Source of the DNA: Hemerocallis citrina
Taxonomy: Eukaryota > Streptophyta > Magnoliopsida > Asparagales > Asphodelaceae
Direction of reading: 5' to 3'
Length of the DNA: 64,000 bases
NCBI GenBank assembly: GCA_017893485.1
Contig: CM030368.1
Coordinates: 178,556,504-178,620,503, forward strand
A model generated the notes under the pieces. The model was not told the DNA's origin. It was given only the letters and a program-made list of their open reading frames with translations, and ran no database searches. The translations under genes and the position numbers were made by a program. Below, one piece after another: positions 53,676-64,000 of the stretch (position 1 is the stretch's first letter; every line of letters starts with the position of its first letter).

Positions 53676-56536
53676 TGTAGAACCCCGTATTTTTAAATAT
53701 TATTTTAAATATTTGAAAATGAATTTAAATGAATTTTTGAGGAATTAATAAATATTTTCAGAAAAATTTATCTTTTTACACGCGCAAAACACGTGCAAAT
53801 ACCTTTTGAGAAGTTTGAAAAGTTAAGTTTTCTTCATGAAAAATCATTATTTAATATTTGGGATTTATTTAGTATTTTTCCAGATTTTTCTGAAATTAAT
53901 TGGAACTATTTACAAATTTTGAGAAAAGAAGGACCTTTTTGCAAATTTGACATTTTTAAGGGTTAAAATGTAAAAATGTATATTCTGGACGTTTTGAACA
54001 GTATTGGTTGAGATTTAGAATTATATTTTCCTTTAAATCCTAATTTAAATGAATTTTGGTCGAATTTCCAAGACTAGACCTATATATGTGAAGTTGTATT
54101 TTGGAAAGGATTATTTTGCAAAAGTGCGGGTAAAACCCTAAACCTATTTCCGGATTGTTTAAATAGATTTTTCTAGCCGTCATTACTGAAAATACAGAAT
54201 TTTGAGATTTGTTTTGGAGGAGCAAGAGGAAGTTTTGGATCTAGCAAGGAGGAAGGCTTTTTCATTGGATTTTCTCAATTCAAGGTGAGTGATATGAAAT
54301 TGTTTTGTTTTGTCTTGTTGTACGAATGGTATGAACTTTGTATGGTGGTTTGATTGAGGTGATCGATTGTTGTGTTGTTGGTTTGGCATGTATGTTATTT
54401 AGTATTTTGCATGAGAACGATGCAAATGTTGTTATTTGTACCGTGTTTGTGAAACTTAAGAATATTGAGTAGATCTTGATTTATGAAATTGTATTGCTAA
54501 AAAGCATGATTTGAGCATGGTTAGGATCGGATGATGAGCATCTGGATCTTATATTTGTACATCAGATTTTGATTAAGAGTTGTGAAAGAAATTTCAGTTT
54601 TGAGAAACCCTAATGGGAGAATTAGTAAGAACTTGAGTTTTGACATATTTGATGTTTTGAGTAATGTATCCATAATGAGGAATTGTTGAGATTTGTCATT
54701 TTACCTGAATACGAACTATTTTTCACCAACAATGAATCTTTAGAAAACTGCATCTTTGATTTTGTATTCAGACCTAATTTATGAAAACAGTAGGCCGACA
54801 GTCGACTGGTCTACGATTAAGTCGACTGGTACGACCCTACTGCTGTACCTCCAGTCTTTTGAAAATTCGTTCTGGACAGTCGACTTAGACTATTGTCAGT
54901 CGACTGGTTTACTGAGAAAATTATTTTGTAAAGTTATTGCAGTCCTTTCTGGACAGTCGACATATGACCTCTTTAAGTCGACTGTTGGTATTTAGAATAT
55001 TTTTGTGAAAATCTTTGGAATTTACCTCGGGTAAGTTGACCGATTCTCTTTTAAGTCGACTGCTATGACTTAGTTTACTTTTTTGTAAAATTTTGGATAA
55101 TTGTCCTCTGGACAGTCGACTTACCACAGCATAAGTCGACTGGTACTGAAGAATCTTTGTAAACTTGAGTGTTATTTCGAATGATTGGTTTTCAGATAAT
55201 TCAGTCTATACTTGATCTTCAGTTTAGTATTTGATATTAAGATATTCAGTTAAGCCATTTGATTTAAGATATTCAGTTGAGCCACTTGTTTAGTGAAAAT
55301 TTGATTTAGACATTTGAGTTTGAGTCTCTAGAGGTGCGTGACCCTAGTATACCGGTGTTGAGTTATTTTGTTGAGGCCCGTTGAGGCACTTCAGTTATTC
55401 AGTTTTGAGTTTAGGCCGGTGGGGTACACCACTCTAGGAGATTCGTTGAGTAATTAAGTAACCCAAAAATAATAAGGACAGGCACTAGTGGTGATATGAC
55501 GAACGGGAACATGAGTTATGCACCTCAGTATGGCTTTAGATGTGGGATTTAATCTCAGGAATTATCACGGTAGATTACTTGTGGTATGGGATATATCTCC
55601 GGAATTATCACGGTAGAATACTTGTGGTGTGGGATTATCTCCGAAATTATCACGGTAATTACTTGTGGTGTGGGATTGATCTCCGGAATTATCGGAGTCG
55701 AGGCGACGCCCATGTGGTATTCGTGTGATGAGGTCATTGCTTTCGGTGTGGGATGATCTCCGGAATTATCACGGTAAAATACCTGTGGTGTGGGATCTAT
55801 CTCCGGAATTATCGGGGCATGGGCTAATACTCACAGTTTATCTTTATCTCGTAGTAGTCATCGTGTTAGGATTAGTTGCATAACGGGAGATTAAACCCTA
55901 TGAAGTGAAGACGTTAAGGGCTTGCACCGAACCTATGTAGAATGGGATGCATAGACTTCGACAAGTACGCATTAGAGAGTCCGCATATAGAATTTGTGTT
56001 TTCTTGACTTGGTTTTATGCATGTGGTTTCCTGTTTTCTACACTTAACACTTAGTTTAGTTTCACTTGTTGTTTACATGTTTCCATGCTACGTCATATTT
56101 TATGTATTCTTATTTATTACATGTTGTTTAAGAATCCATGCTTAATGATCATTTATGTTGTTTGTTTGTTTTATGTCACTCACACCATTTATGGCTGACC
56201 CCTTTAGTTTGGGGGTTAGGGATCATCTCTAGCCTCATATGTTGCAGGTTGTTGCTTAGAGTTGGAGGTTGGATGCTTGAATTGGTTTTTGAGATAAATT
56301 GATTCATAAGAGTTTTGTGTAAATTTGTAAAAGCATATTTGAGATAGTTTTGTGTTGTAAATAAAAGAAAATATTGTTTGAGTTGTTTTTAAATTCCGCT
56401 GTGATTTGTAAAAGTTGTTGTAATGAAAATTGAAAATTTTAGTAGTGTTGGTTGTGTTTACTGTTACATTGAAGTGGATGCTGGGATTGTGCCACGTATT
56501 TTCTAAGATACCATATTAGAAATTCGGGGCGCTACA
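53676..56536 (+). repeat. 3' LTR of element B
   Basis: Matches 45881-48752 over its whole length. The main indel is a short deletion near 54628 relative to the 5' copy. The five GTCGAC dyads recur at 54800-55143, one with a C-to-T change (GTTGAC). Confidence 0.95.
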
Positions 56537-56591
56537 GGTCCGGCTGAGCGTGATAGGAGCCCCGAATTCGAGTTCCCAGCCGGGTGCGAGT

Positions 56592-57690
56592 GAGTTGTGA
56601 GCTTTTTCCTTGTATTTGTACCGACATTCATTGAGTTGTAAGCAATGAGTAATAAATAAGAACATTTGATTTTCCATGCTCTGATCGTCTTGGTTGCCAG
56701 GGACAGTTGCCGGGCTCGTTGTGCGGGGTCAGCTCCGAGGTGACTCACTGCAACGGGTACGACTGTCGCGGCGTTTAGCTTTTCGATAAGCAATAACTGG
56801 CGACATTTCGCATTCCCATGAACATTATGGCGACGTTTCGCCTTCCGTCGTTTTGTATTCCCAGATGCAATAAATGTGGCCCTCAGGGGGCTATATAATC
56901 CCCCACTCCCCTTGTTGGTTGTCAGGCAGTGAGCCGTCTGACTCGGGTGCCTGCCAAAGGCGGGCGCCCAGAGAATAAAATATTTCCGAGTACTCCGGAT
57001 CGGAAACACACCGATCACCCTCGGACTATTCGGGGTTCAGGCTGTTAGAGCCGTGAGACCCCGGGTTGTTCGTTGGTGAGCGGTGGGCCGACCGATCGGT
57101 TCGTGGGTTCGGAGAGAGCCGAAGCGTGGTGGCTCTTCTGCCGTCCTCGAACAATTCGGGGTTTAGGCTGGTAAAAGCCGTAAACCCCGAGTTGTTCGCG
57201 GGTGGGAGGGTGGTCAATAATTCGACTCGAGGCTCGGGGCGTCTGCCGAAGGCGGACGCTCTAAACCTTAATAAAATTTTGTCAACACACGGTTGTGGGT
57301 CGTACCCGAGCGTGGTGGTCGAGCGGCTTTGAAGAAAGCCGCGAACTTGCTTCGGTTCGTCGAGCCCCCATGTTTGTGAGAGAACCAGTTGCAAGAGTGT
57401 CGAGGTCGCCGCCGAGCGTCAAGGTCGCGGTGCCTTGAAGAAGGCACCTGCCTTACTCGGGGCCGACGCCGAGCCCCGGCACATGTTCTCAGGGAGAGAC
57501 GGTGCGGGCATGGCTGGCGGATGTCGCCTCGCACATAGGTTGATGAGCTTGAAGAAGCCCAAACCGAGCGAGGGACGGATGCCGAGCCCCCATACCGGTG
57601 AGAAAGACAATTGCGGGCATAGCAGAGGGTCGCCGCCGAGCTTCAAGGTCGTGGTGCCTTGAAGAAGGCACCTGCCTTGCTCGGTGTCTT
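56592..57690 (-). repeat. 3' repeat region of element C
   Basis: 56592-56930 is spacer with GGGGGCTATATAATCCCCC (56887-56905), conserved in A. 56930-57260 has two copies of the TTCGGGGTT / GGCGGACGC type block, like 22117-22545 of A. 57335-57680 has about three units of the 105-111-bp repeat; GCCTTGAAGAAGGCACCTGC recurs 225 bp apart. C therefore has far fewer units than A (about 11). Confidence 0.7.
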
Positions 57691-60600
57691 TAATGGCAGA
57701 CTTTTCCCTGACCTCGTCTATGAGGTCCAGGTCGGCCCGCAGCTGTTGGGAGTTGGCGGCCTCGTCGAAAGCCATGATTCGGGGTGAAGGGATCCCGATC
57801 TCCAAGAGAATGACAGCCTCTGCGCCGTATGTCAGATTGAAAGGGGATTCTCCCGTGGGGATTCTCTTTGTTGTTCGGTGGGCCCAGAGAACACTGGGTA
57901 GCTCGTCGACCCATAACCCCTTAGAAGAGTTATCGAGTCGTTTCTTGAGACCGTCGAGGATTTGGCGGTTCGCGTTCTCGGCCTGACCGTTAGACTGGGG
58001 ATGGCACACTGAGGAGAAGCGCTGCTGGATCCCGAGGTCTTTGCAGAACTTGCCAAAATGCTTACCCGTGAATTGAGTCCCATTGTCCGTGATGAGTACC
58101 TGCGAAATCCCGAACCGACAGACGATATGTTTCCAGAAAAACTGCTGAGTCTGTCATTCGGTGATCGTTGCTAATGGCTCGGCCTCGATCTACTTGGTGA
58201 AATAGTCGATCGCCACAATGAGAAACTTTCGCTGGCCCATTGCTTTCGGAAATGGGCCTACCAAATCCATCCCCCACATTGCAAAGGGGGTCGAACTGGC
58301 CATGGACCGGAGGTTCGCCTGAGGAGCCCTCTTCACGGGGGAGAACCGTTGGCAGGGGCCACACTTCTTCACTAGGGCGAGGGCGTCTTGCAGCATAGTG
58401 GGCCAGTAGTACCTGTGATTTAGCGCCTTCCGTGCTAGTGAATGGCTTCCCATGTGACATCCACCAATCCCCTCGTGCAGCTCCTTGAGGGCGTACTTGG
58501 CTTCGTCTGGGCTTAGGCAGCGGAGGTAGGGTCTGCCATCGGTTGTTGTATAGGATCTTTTGAAGAGGGTGGCATTGATGATCGCGAACCTTTCGGATCG
58601 GACCCTGAGCCGCCTTGCTTCGGCTCGGTCTTCGGGGAGCTCTCCCTTGACTAGAAATTTCTTGATAAGAGTGGTCTAGTCGTCAGGAGGAGCTTTGTCT
58701 TCGACGCACAGAACCTCCGGAGAGTCTGTACTTGGCTTCAACAGGACTTCAATCAGGACCGTGCGGTTGAGGCCTTCAAAGGATGAGGAAGCCAATTTCG
58801 ACAGGGCGTCGGCGTCGGCGTTCAGCTCCCGGGGGATTCTTATGACAGACGATTCGTCGAAAGATGATAATAGGCGTTGGACCATGGCCCGGTACCTGAT
58901 CATCCGATCGTCACGGGCCTCGTAGTCCCCGGTAATCTGGCTGGCCACCAGCTGAGAGTCGCTAAAAGCCCGGATCTGTCTGGCACCGGCTTGATGAGCC
59001 AGGTTGAGCTCGGCGATCATCGCCTCGTATTCAGCCTCGTTGTTAGAGGTCGGGAAGTTGAGGCGGAGACAATACTGGAGAAGGAAACCATCCGAACCTC
59101 GAAGAATGATGCCCGCACCGCTCCCCGTTTTGCAAGAGGAGCCGTCGACGTAAACTTCCCACGTCTGGTCGGCTTCTTTGCTCGCGGGTCGCTCGAAGAT
59201 GGTGCATTCTGTAATGAATTCGGCGAGGGCCTGCCCTTTGATGGACGTTCTTGGTTGATAGCCGATGTCGTACTGGCTGAGTTCGATCGACCATTTGACT
59301 AATCGTCCGGAGTTCTCGGGTTTGTAGAGCACGGCCTTCAAGGGTTGATCCGTGAGCACCTGGATCGAATGCGCCTGAAAGTAAGGGCGGAGCTTTCGCG
59401 CGGCTATGACCAAGGCGTACGCCACCTTCTCCATCCTGGAGTACCGGGTCTCGGCGTCGAGCAGGACCTTACTCACATAGTAGAGGGGCTTTTGAACCCC
59501 TTCCTCTTCGCGAACAAGGACGGTGCTGAGCATGTTCTCCAAAGTGGAAAGGTAGAGCCAGAGTGGCTCCCCTGGTTCGGGCTTGCTGAGGAGAGGGGGG
59601 TTGGCGAGATACTCTTTCAACTGTGTGAAAGCCTCTTGCTGTTGAGCACCCCACTCGAACCTTCCAGTGCCACGCAGCGCCTTGAAGAACGGGAGGGACT
59701 TCTCTCCTGACTTGGAGAGGAAACGGCCGATGGCTGCCAGTCTACCCGTTAGCCTCTGGACCTCTTTGACATTCTTGGGAGGGGCCATGTCTATTATGGC
59801 CTGGATTTTCTCAGGGTTCGCCTCGATGCCGCGCTGGCTGACGATAAACCCTAAGAACTTCCCCGAGGAGACCCCGAAGGCGCACTTCGCCGGGTTGAGC
59901 CTCATGTTGTGGGTTCGAAGGACCCCAAAGGCCTCTTCCAGGTCGGCGACGTGGTGCTGTCCTTGTTGGCTTTTGACAAGCATGTCGTCGACGTATACCT
60001 CCATGTTACGCCCGATTTGATCTTTAAAGACTCGGTTGACGAGCCTCTGGTAGGTGGCACCGCGTTCTTCAGCTCGAAGGGCATGACCCGGTAGCAATAC
60101 AGTCCCTGGTCTGTGACGAAGGACGTCTTGACGATGTCTGGAGGAAACATCCGGATCTGGTTATAGCCTGAGAAGGCATCCATGAACGATAAGAGCTCGT
60201 GACCCGAGGTCGCATCGATCAAGGCGTCAATGTTGGGGAGAGGGAACGGATCCTTGGGGCATGACTTGTTGAAGTCGGTGAAATCTATGCAGATCCTCCA
60301 ACTCCCGCTCGCCTTCTTCACCATGACGACGTTCGCTAGCCACTCGGGGTAGCTGACCTCTTGTACAAAATGCGTGGACAAGAGCTTGTCCACTTCGGCA
60401 TTTACTGCCTGTTGTCGTTCAGGAGCGAACTTGCGCCGCTTTTGGACGACTGGTTTCGACCCGGGAATCATGCTGAGTTTGTGCATAATGAGATCTTCGG
60501 AGATACCGGGCATGTCAGAGGGCTTCCAGGCAAAGAGGTCGACATTGCGCCGAATGCAGGCGATTAGGGCGGTCTTGAGGTCGGGGGCGAGGGAGCAGCT

Positions 60601-61376
60601 TACTCGAAAGTGCTTCGACGGATCCCCTGTCTCGAACGAAACATCTTGCAGCTCGTCCGCTGGCTCTGGCTCTGGCTAGGTTCTTTCGGGCTCCAGCTCG
60701 ACGGCATCGAGGGGAAATACCCCGCTTCCGATCGCCGTCATGTAGCACGAGCGTGCTGCTTCTTGGCTCCCCCGGACAACTCCGACGCCAGTGTTAGTAG
60801 AGAACTTCATTTTCTGATGGTAGGCCGAGGAAACCGCCTGGAGGGAGCAGATTCCCGGACGGCCGAGGATGGCATTGTAGGCTGCCTTGACATTCACAAC
60901 CATGAAGTCCATAGACTCGGTCCTTCTGTTCGGGGTCGTTCCTGCGGTGATGTCGAGGGTGACGATCCCCTCTATAGTTACGGGGACGCCTGAGAATCCG
61001 TGTAGGGTATACCCGGCTGGCTTTAGTTTTTCCCCGGAGAGCTTTAGGTTCTCGAATGCTTCCAAGAACAGAATGTTGACCGAGCTCCCGTTGTCCACGA
61101 GGATTCTCCGGGCATCGAAGTTCGCCATGCTGAGGTTGATGACAAGTGCGTCACAATGAGGGAGCCGGACCCCTTCCAGGTCCTCGCCTGAGAAGGAAAC
61201 AGGGAGTTGCTGGACCTGGGGGGAGAGAGGGCCATGTACGGTGTTGACGTCCCGGACGAAGGCTTTGCGGGAAGTGTTGGATTCCCCTCCCATGGGCCCT
61301 CCATGGACGCAGTGCAGGATTGCCTGTCCCTCGGGTACTTCGGACTCTGGATCTTGCTCGGGACGACGACGGTGCA
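57691..61376 (-). pseudogene. protease-pol of element C: PR, RT, RNase H, second RNase H, integrase (broken)
   Basis: On the minus strand: protease (RILVDNGSSVNILFLEAF near 61110, in a 906-bp open frame 61581-60676), RT (60513-59902, ICIDFTDFNKSCPKD, SFMDAFSGYNQI; frameshift at about 60065; YVDDMLVKS at about 59985), degenerate first RNase H (LYLSTLENMLSTVL lacks the catalytic Asp), archaeal-type second RNase H (VYVDGSSCKTG, NNEAEYEAM, FSDSQL) within a 473-codon open frame 60097-58676, and integrase (GGCHMGSHSLARKAL, WGMDLVG, ITDNGTQF, CHPQSNGQAENANRQI). Stops at 60676, 58676, 58190 and 58155 interrupt it. Integrase homology stops at VREKSAIK (about 57690) and the frame then enters 3' repeats, so the C-terminal part present in A is deleted. 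Better preserved than A. Confidence 0.9.
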
Positions 61377-61582
61377 TTCGAGGAGGAGGGAAATCCCTCC
61401 TGTTTCTGTTGTCCCTCTGTTCCCGGGCGCCTTCCCTTTTGAATTCTCGGAGGTACCCTCGTTGAATGAGGGCCTCAATTTCGAGGAGGAGGGGAATCCC
61501 TCCTGTTTCTGTTGTCCCTCTGTTCCCGGGCGCCTTCCCTTTTGAATTCTCGGAGGTACCCTCGTTGAATGAGGGCCTCAAT
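61377..61582 (-). repeat. 103-bp tandem duplication at the gag-protease junction of element C
   Basis: 61377-61479 and 61480-61582 are almost identical, each with GAATTCTCGGAGGTACCCTC and GTTCCCGGGCGCCTTCCC. As 103 is not a multiple of three, the frame differs between copies and one extra copy breaks gag-pol continuity. Element A has a single copy. Confidence 0.92.
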
Positions 61583-63015
61583 TTCGTCCTTCAGGGCGCG
61601 GCAGTGATCTGTGTCGTGCCCGTTGTCCCGGTGGAATCAGCAGTAGAACCGTTGATCCCTCTTCTTGCTGGTGTTGTTGGACAGCCGAGGGGGGTACTGG
61701 ACGAGGTCGCTGTCTTCAATCGCTAAGAGGATTGTCGACACGTTCTGCGTCAACGGAGTGTACCTCTCGAAGTGGGGGATCGGCGGAACCTTCTTTGCGG
61801 AGCCCCCGTCTCTTGGAGCTTTTTTTCGCCGGCTCAACCTCGTCGGCCTTGCGCTTCCCCTTCCCGGGAACTTCCTTTTGGTCCTCTGGATTGAGGGCCT
61901 CTTCGGCTCAAATATATTTTTCGACACGGTTGAGGAGGTCGGGGAAGTCTATTGGCGACTTCTTTGCCAGGGAGGCCTTCAGCTGTCCATGTCGGACGTT
62001 GTGGCGGAAGGCTGCCGAGGCAACGCCGGGGTCGAGGGATAAGACTGACCTCGCCTCGGCGGTGAACCGTCGGAAAAACACTCGGAGTGGCTCCCCCTCC
62101 TTTTGTCGGAGTCCAAGTAGGGACGTGCTCGTTCTTTTGGCCTTTCAGCTGGTTACGAAGTGGGCGAGGAAGCTGCCCTCTAGCTGGTCGAAAGAATAGA
62201 TGGAGCCGGGGGTGAGCTTGGAGAACCATTTCTGAGCCGGACCTCGGAGTGTTGCGGGGAAGGCTCGCCACAGGAGGGGATCCGATGCGCTGTGAATCAT
62301 CATGAGGGTTTTGAAGCCCTCCATGTGATCAGCAGGATCGCCCTCGCCGTCATATGTCTCGAACTGAGGCGGACGGAAATTGCGGGGTATCTCCGCCTGC
62401 AGGATGAGGGCGGAGAAAGGAGGGCGAACCGGCCTGTACCCCTGGGCTGCACCTTGAAAAATGAAATGGACAAATTCCTTTTCTTCTTGGGTCGCCGTTA
62501 CCAACGTGGTCGAGGCGCTCCTCCATTTCTTGGAGGTGCTTCAAAATGTCGCCATCAAACTCTGGGGGGATTGTCACGGGGCGAGACACGCTAGCCTCGG
62601 CCTCCGACCGTGTGTGGGAACGGCGGGCGTTCTCATTGAGGGGGACCCCTCGGATGGCACCCAAGATTTCCCTTCGGAAGTCCTGGAACTCCTGGTGGGT
62701 AACCGAGGCTCCTTCAGCCTGGTTTGGTTGGGCAGACTGTTGTCGACCGACCCGGCTGAGCACGGGCTCCCCCCCTTGGGACGGGGGCCTGGGATGGTTC
62801 GGAGCCGAGTTGGAAGCGGCTCCTCCCCTGCCACGGCTGGCCTGTCAGTTCGAGATTACCCCCCGCAGGTCGTTCTGGACCGTACGGGAGGCGTTTGGCT
62901 GGGGCCCGTGACTGACCCCTTTGTTGTTTGGTCCCTGAGCATCGGCGACGATGCCTTGTGGAGGCACGTCCTGTCGGCGTGCGGAGGTAACAGCTTTTGC
63001 GGTCTTGGGCGCCAT
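61583..63015 (-). pseudogene. gag of element C (broken)
   Basis: ATG at 63015 gives MAPKTAKAVTSARRQDVPPQ. After an early TGA the frame continues to a segment with HQEFQDFRREILGAIRGVP (open 62763-62350), where a frameshift near 62500 moves the similarity to EEKEFVHFIFQGAAQGYRPV, FRPPQFETYDGEGDPADHME, SASDPLLWRAFPATLRGPAQ and KLTPGSIYSFDQLEGSFLAH (to 62145). A stop at 62145 and another frame shift precede LLNRVEKYI and the GHDTD-type knuckle remnant. It corresponds to the capsid protein of the Tat family and is homologous to gag of A over its whole length. It is non-functional because of at least two stops and two frame changes. Confidence 0.8.
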
Positions 63016-63122
63016 GTGAGCTCGGGTCGACAGGGGTGCCGACGGGGGCGGAGCTCGGATCGGCGTCTACGAGGGTACCGTTGGAAGCGAGGCTCGGGTT
63101 GGCGTCTACGATAGATAGTTTC

Positions 63123-63139
63123 CCACAGACGGCGCCATC
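63123..63139 (-). promoter_or_regulatory. Primer binding site of element C
   Basis: The minus strand reads ATGGCGCCGTCTGTGGGA right after the 5' LTR, matching that of A apart from one base in the middle. Confidence 0.75.
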
Positions 63140-63142
63140 CTG

Positions 63143-63693
63143 ATGCGGTTTGTTTTTGGTAAACGTGTGGATGCACCAGGCGTGAGTTCTTACTCGATTT
63201 GTATTGAAGGAGGAGACTCCTATGTAGACGACCCTCGTCTGGACGAACGGTACTGGGGTAGGCGGTATTGAGGTGGAGGCTGATGCTCGGCTCGGATCTT
63301 TGGGGCTCGGATCCGAGGGTGTCGTGTACCTGCAGACGGTCTCGGAACACCGGGGTTGGTCCCGGTGGCAGACCCTCCGACGATTTAGTCAGTCACTAAG
63401 GGAGAGTAACAGTAACTAGGGTTTGAGTGCAGAAGTTTTGATTACCTGGAGAAGGAGTAGGGGTCTGGTATTTATAGAAGATGCCAACCGGGTTTGGGCC
63501 TGTTTGGCGCTGGGTCTGGACCCGGTTGCCCGTGAGACTGAAGCGGTGGAAACCAGGACGGTATAGGGCTAAGTGGCAGCGGCCCGAGCGGTTTTCCGAA
63601 GCTGACGTGACGGATCTGGAGGATCAGAAGGTACGCGTATCCTGAGGGTATCCCGTGGCCTAGGATGGGCCACGTCATTTCTAACCCATATCA
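63143..63693 (-). repeat. 5' LTR of element C
   Basis: 551 bp; the + strand starts TGATGCGG and ends CATATCA, followed by target duplication ATCTC. The minus-strand TATA (CTATAAATACC, 63469-63479) would drive gag-pol. Confidence 0.93.
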
Positions 63694-63757
63694 ATCTCTA
63701 ACTTCAGAGCTTTCTAATCTTAGATGTCAGTATTCGTCCGTTGTTAAAATTGCTAGA
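63694..63757 (+). pseudogene. Interrupted host exon, right piece
   Basis: Continues the frame of 40317-40392 as SLTSELSNLRCQYSSVVKIA then RLEHFQTR and a stop after 63780. Both pieces together give about 45 codons of helical, charged protein. The gene is not recognised. Confidence 0.4.
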
Positions 63758-63781
63758 TTGGAACACTTTCAGACGCGCTAA

Positions 63782-64000
63782 TCATTTGAGAAAATAAATT
63801 TTAGTTGGTGTAGATATGCATATCATTTATCAAGATTAACTATAGTCGTAAATTATTAATAACCAGAAATTTTGTTTGTGCTGCACATGCAGGTGGGCAA
63901 TATTTGGATGAGCTCGGTTCCAGAAGAATTAAGTGAATATATTTTCCCACTGATTTAAATTTTAAACGCTACATGGATGAAAGGCAAGTTAGGGAGATGC
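63782..64000. other. Host flank, possible next exon
   Basis: AT-rich intron-like sequence, then an acceptor-like TGCTGCACATGCAG (63878-63891) followed by GTGGGCAATATTTGGATGAG. The frame VGNIWMSSVPEELSEYIFPL ends at TGA/TAA soon after. Too short to assign. Confidence 0.3.

Larger units (their letters stand above)
45881..56536 (+). mobile_element. Element B: full-length Tekay/Del-like chromovirus (Ty3/gypsy)
   Basis: 10,656 bp with LTRs of 2872 and 2861 bp, a perfect GGTCC target duplication (45876-45880, 56537-56541), a tRNA-Met PBS, gag with two zinc knuckles, pol in the order PR-RT-RNase H-integrase ending in a chromodomain, and a polypurine tract. By eye the LTRs differ at about three dozen positions plus small indels (about 1.3%), so it is the youngest dated element here. 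It lies in the last exon of the opposite-strand gene of C. Confidence 0.95.
40393..63693 (-). mobile_element. Element C: Tat-lineage Ty3/gypsy retrotransposon, complete, carrying element B
   Basis: LTRs at 40393-40944 and 63143-63693; flanks ATCTG (40388-40392) and ATCTC (63694-63698) are a 5-bp target duplication with one mismatch. On the minus strand: 5' LTR, PBS, gag, protease, RT, two RNase H domains, integrase, 3' repeats, a + strand spliced gene, minisatellites, polypurine tract, 3' LTR. The Tekay-like element B (45881-56536) inserted in the opposite-strand gene. Without B it is about 12.6 kb. LTR divergence by eye is near 5%. It is the same plan as A, a related but distinct family. Confidence 0.92.

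Overview
This is a plant nuclear window, probably from a eudicot: AT-rich flanks, plant LTR-retrotransposon lineages, plant MITEs and one intact plant-type leucine-rich-repeat gene. It is almost entirely transposable elements in layers. The only intact host gene I can support is an At4g06744-like secreted LRR protein at 36450-37706 (+). There is also a cytidine-deaminase fragment, and short exon-like pieces on the + strand that elements interrupt.

Layout. 1-2156: 5' part (LTR, PBS, open gag) of a minus-strand Ty3/gypsy element (D) cut by the window edge. 2157-2874: host flank with exon-like sequence. 2875-27988: a decayed Tat-lineage Ty3/gypsy element (A, + strand, TSD TGAGA). It is interrupted by a 3.0-kb solo LTR (E, 4149-7132, TSD TTCAT) and by a 5.2-kb solo LTR (F, 8464-17106, TSD CCGGG). 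F is itself interrupted by a 3.4-kb solo LTR (G, 13345-16793, TSD TATGT). 28078-31813: solo LTR H (TSD CAACT) in the host sequence beside A. 31819-40392: a host island with a Mutator-type MITE (9-bp TSD), the cytidine-deaminase fragment, a truncated Copia 5' end, the LRR gene, a 1.1-kb foldback element and a Helitron-like element carrying an hAT MITE (8-bp TSD). 40393-63693: a second Tat-lineage element (C, minus strand) interrupted by a full-length chromodomain (Tekay/Del-like) element (B, 45881-56536, TSD GGTCC). 63694-64000: host flank.

A and C are related families with the same plan: LTR, PBS, gag, protease, RT, RNase H, second RNase H, integrase, long 3' tandem repeats, and a spliced gene on the opposite strand near the 3' LTR with its own conserved palindromic promoter. 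By eye, LTR pairs differ by about 10% (A), 5% (C) and 1.3% (B), which fits the nesting order. Most stops in the coding remnants look like C-to-T or G-to-A changes, as expected for methylated silent DNA.

The most unusual signal is in the LTRs. Several unrelated LTR families (E, H, B and the Copia LTR) carry pairs of the palindrome GTCGAC spaced almost exactly 20 bp apart. F carries an array of CGTACG/CGTATG/CATACG at the same spacing. E, F, H and B also share a short conserved box (TGTAG-ATGGG-TGCAT ... CATTAG) further downstream in the LTR.
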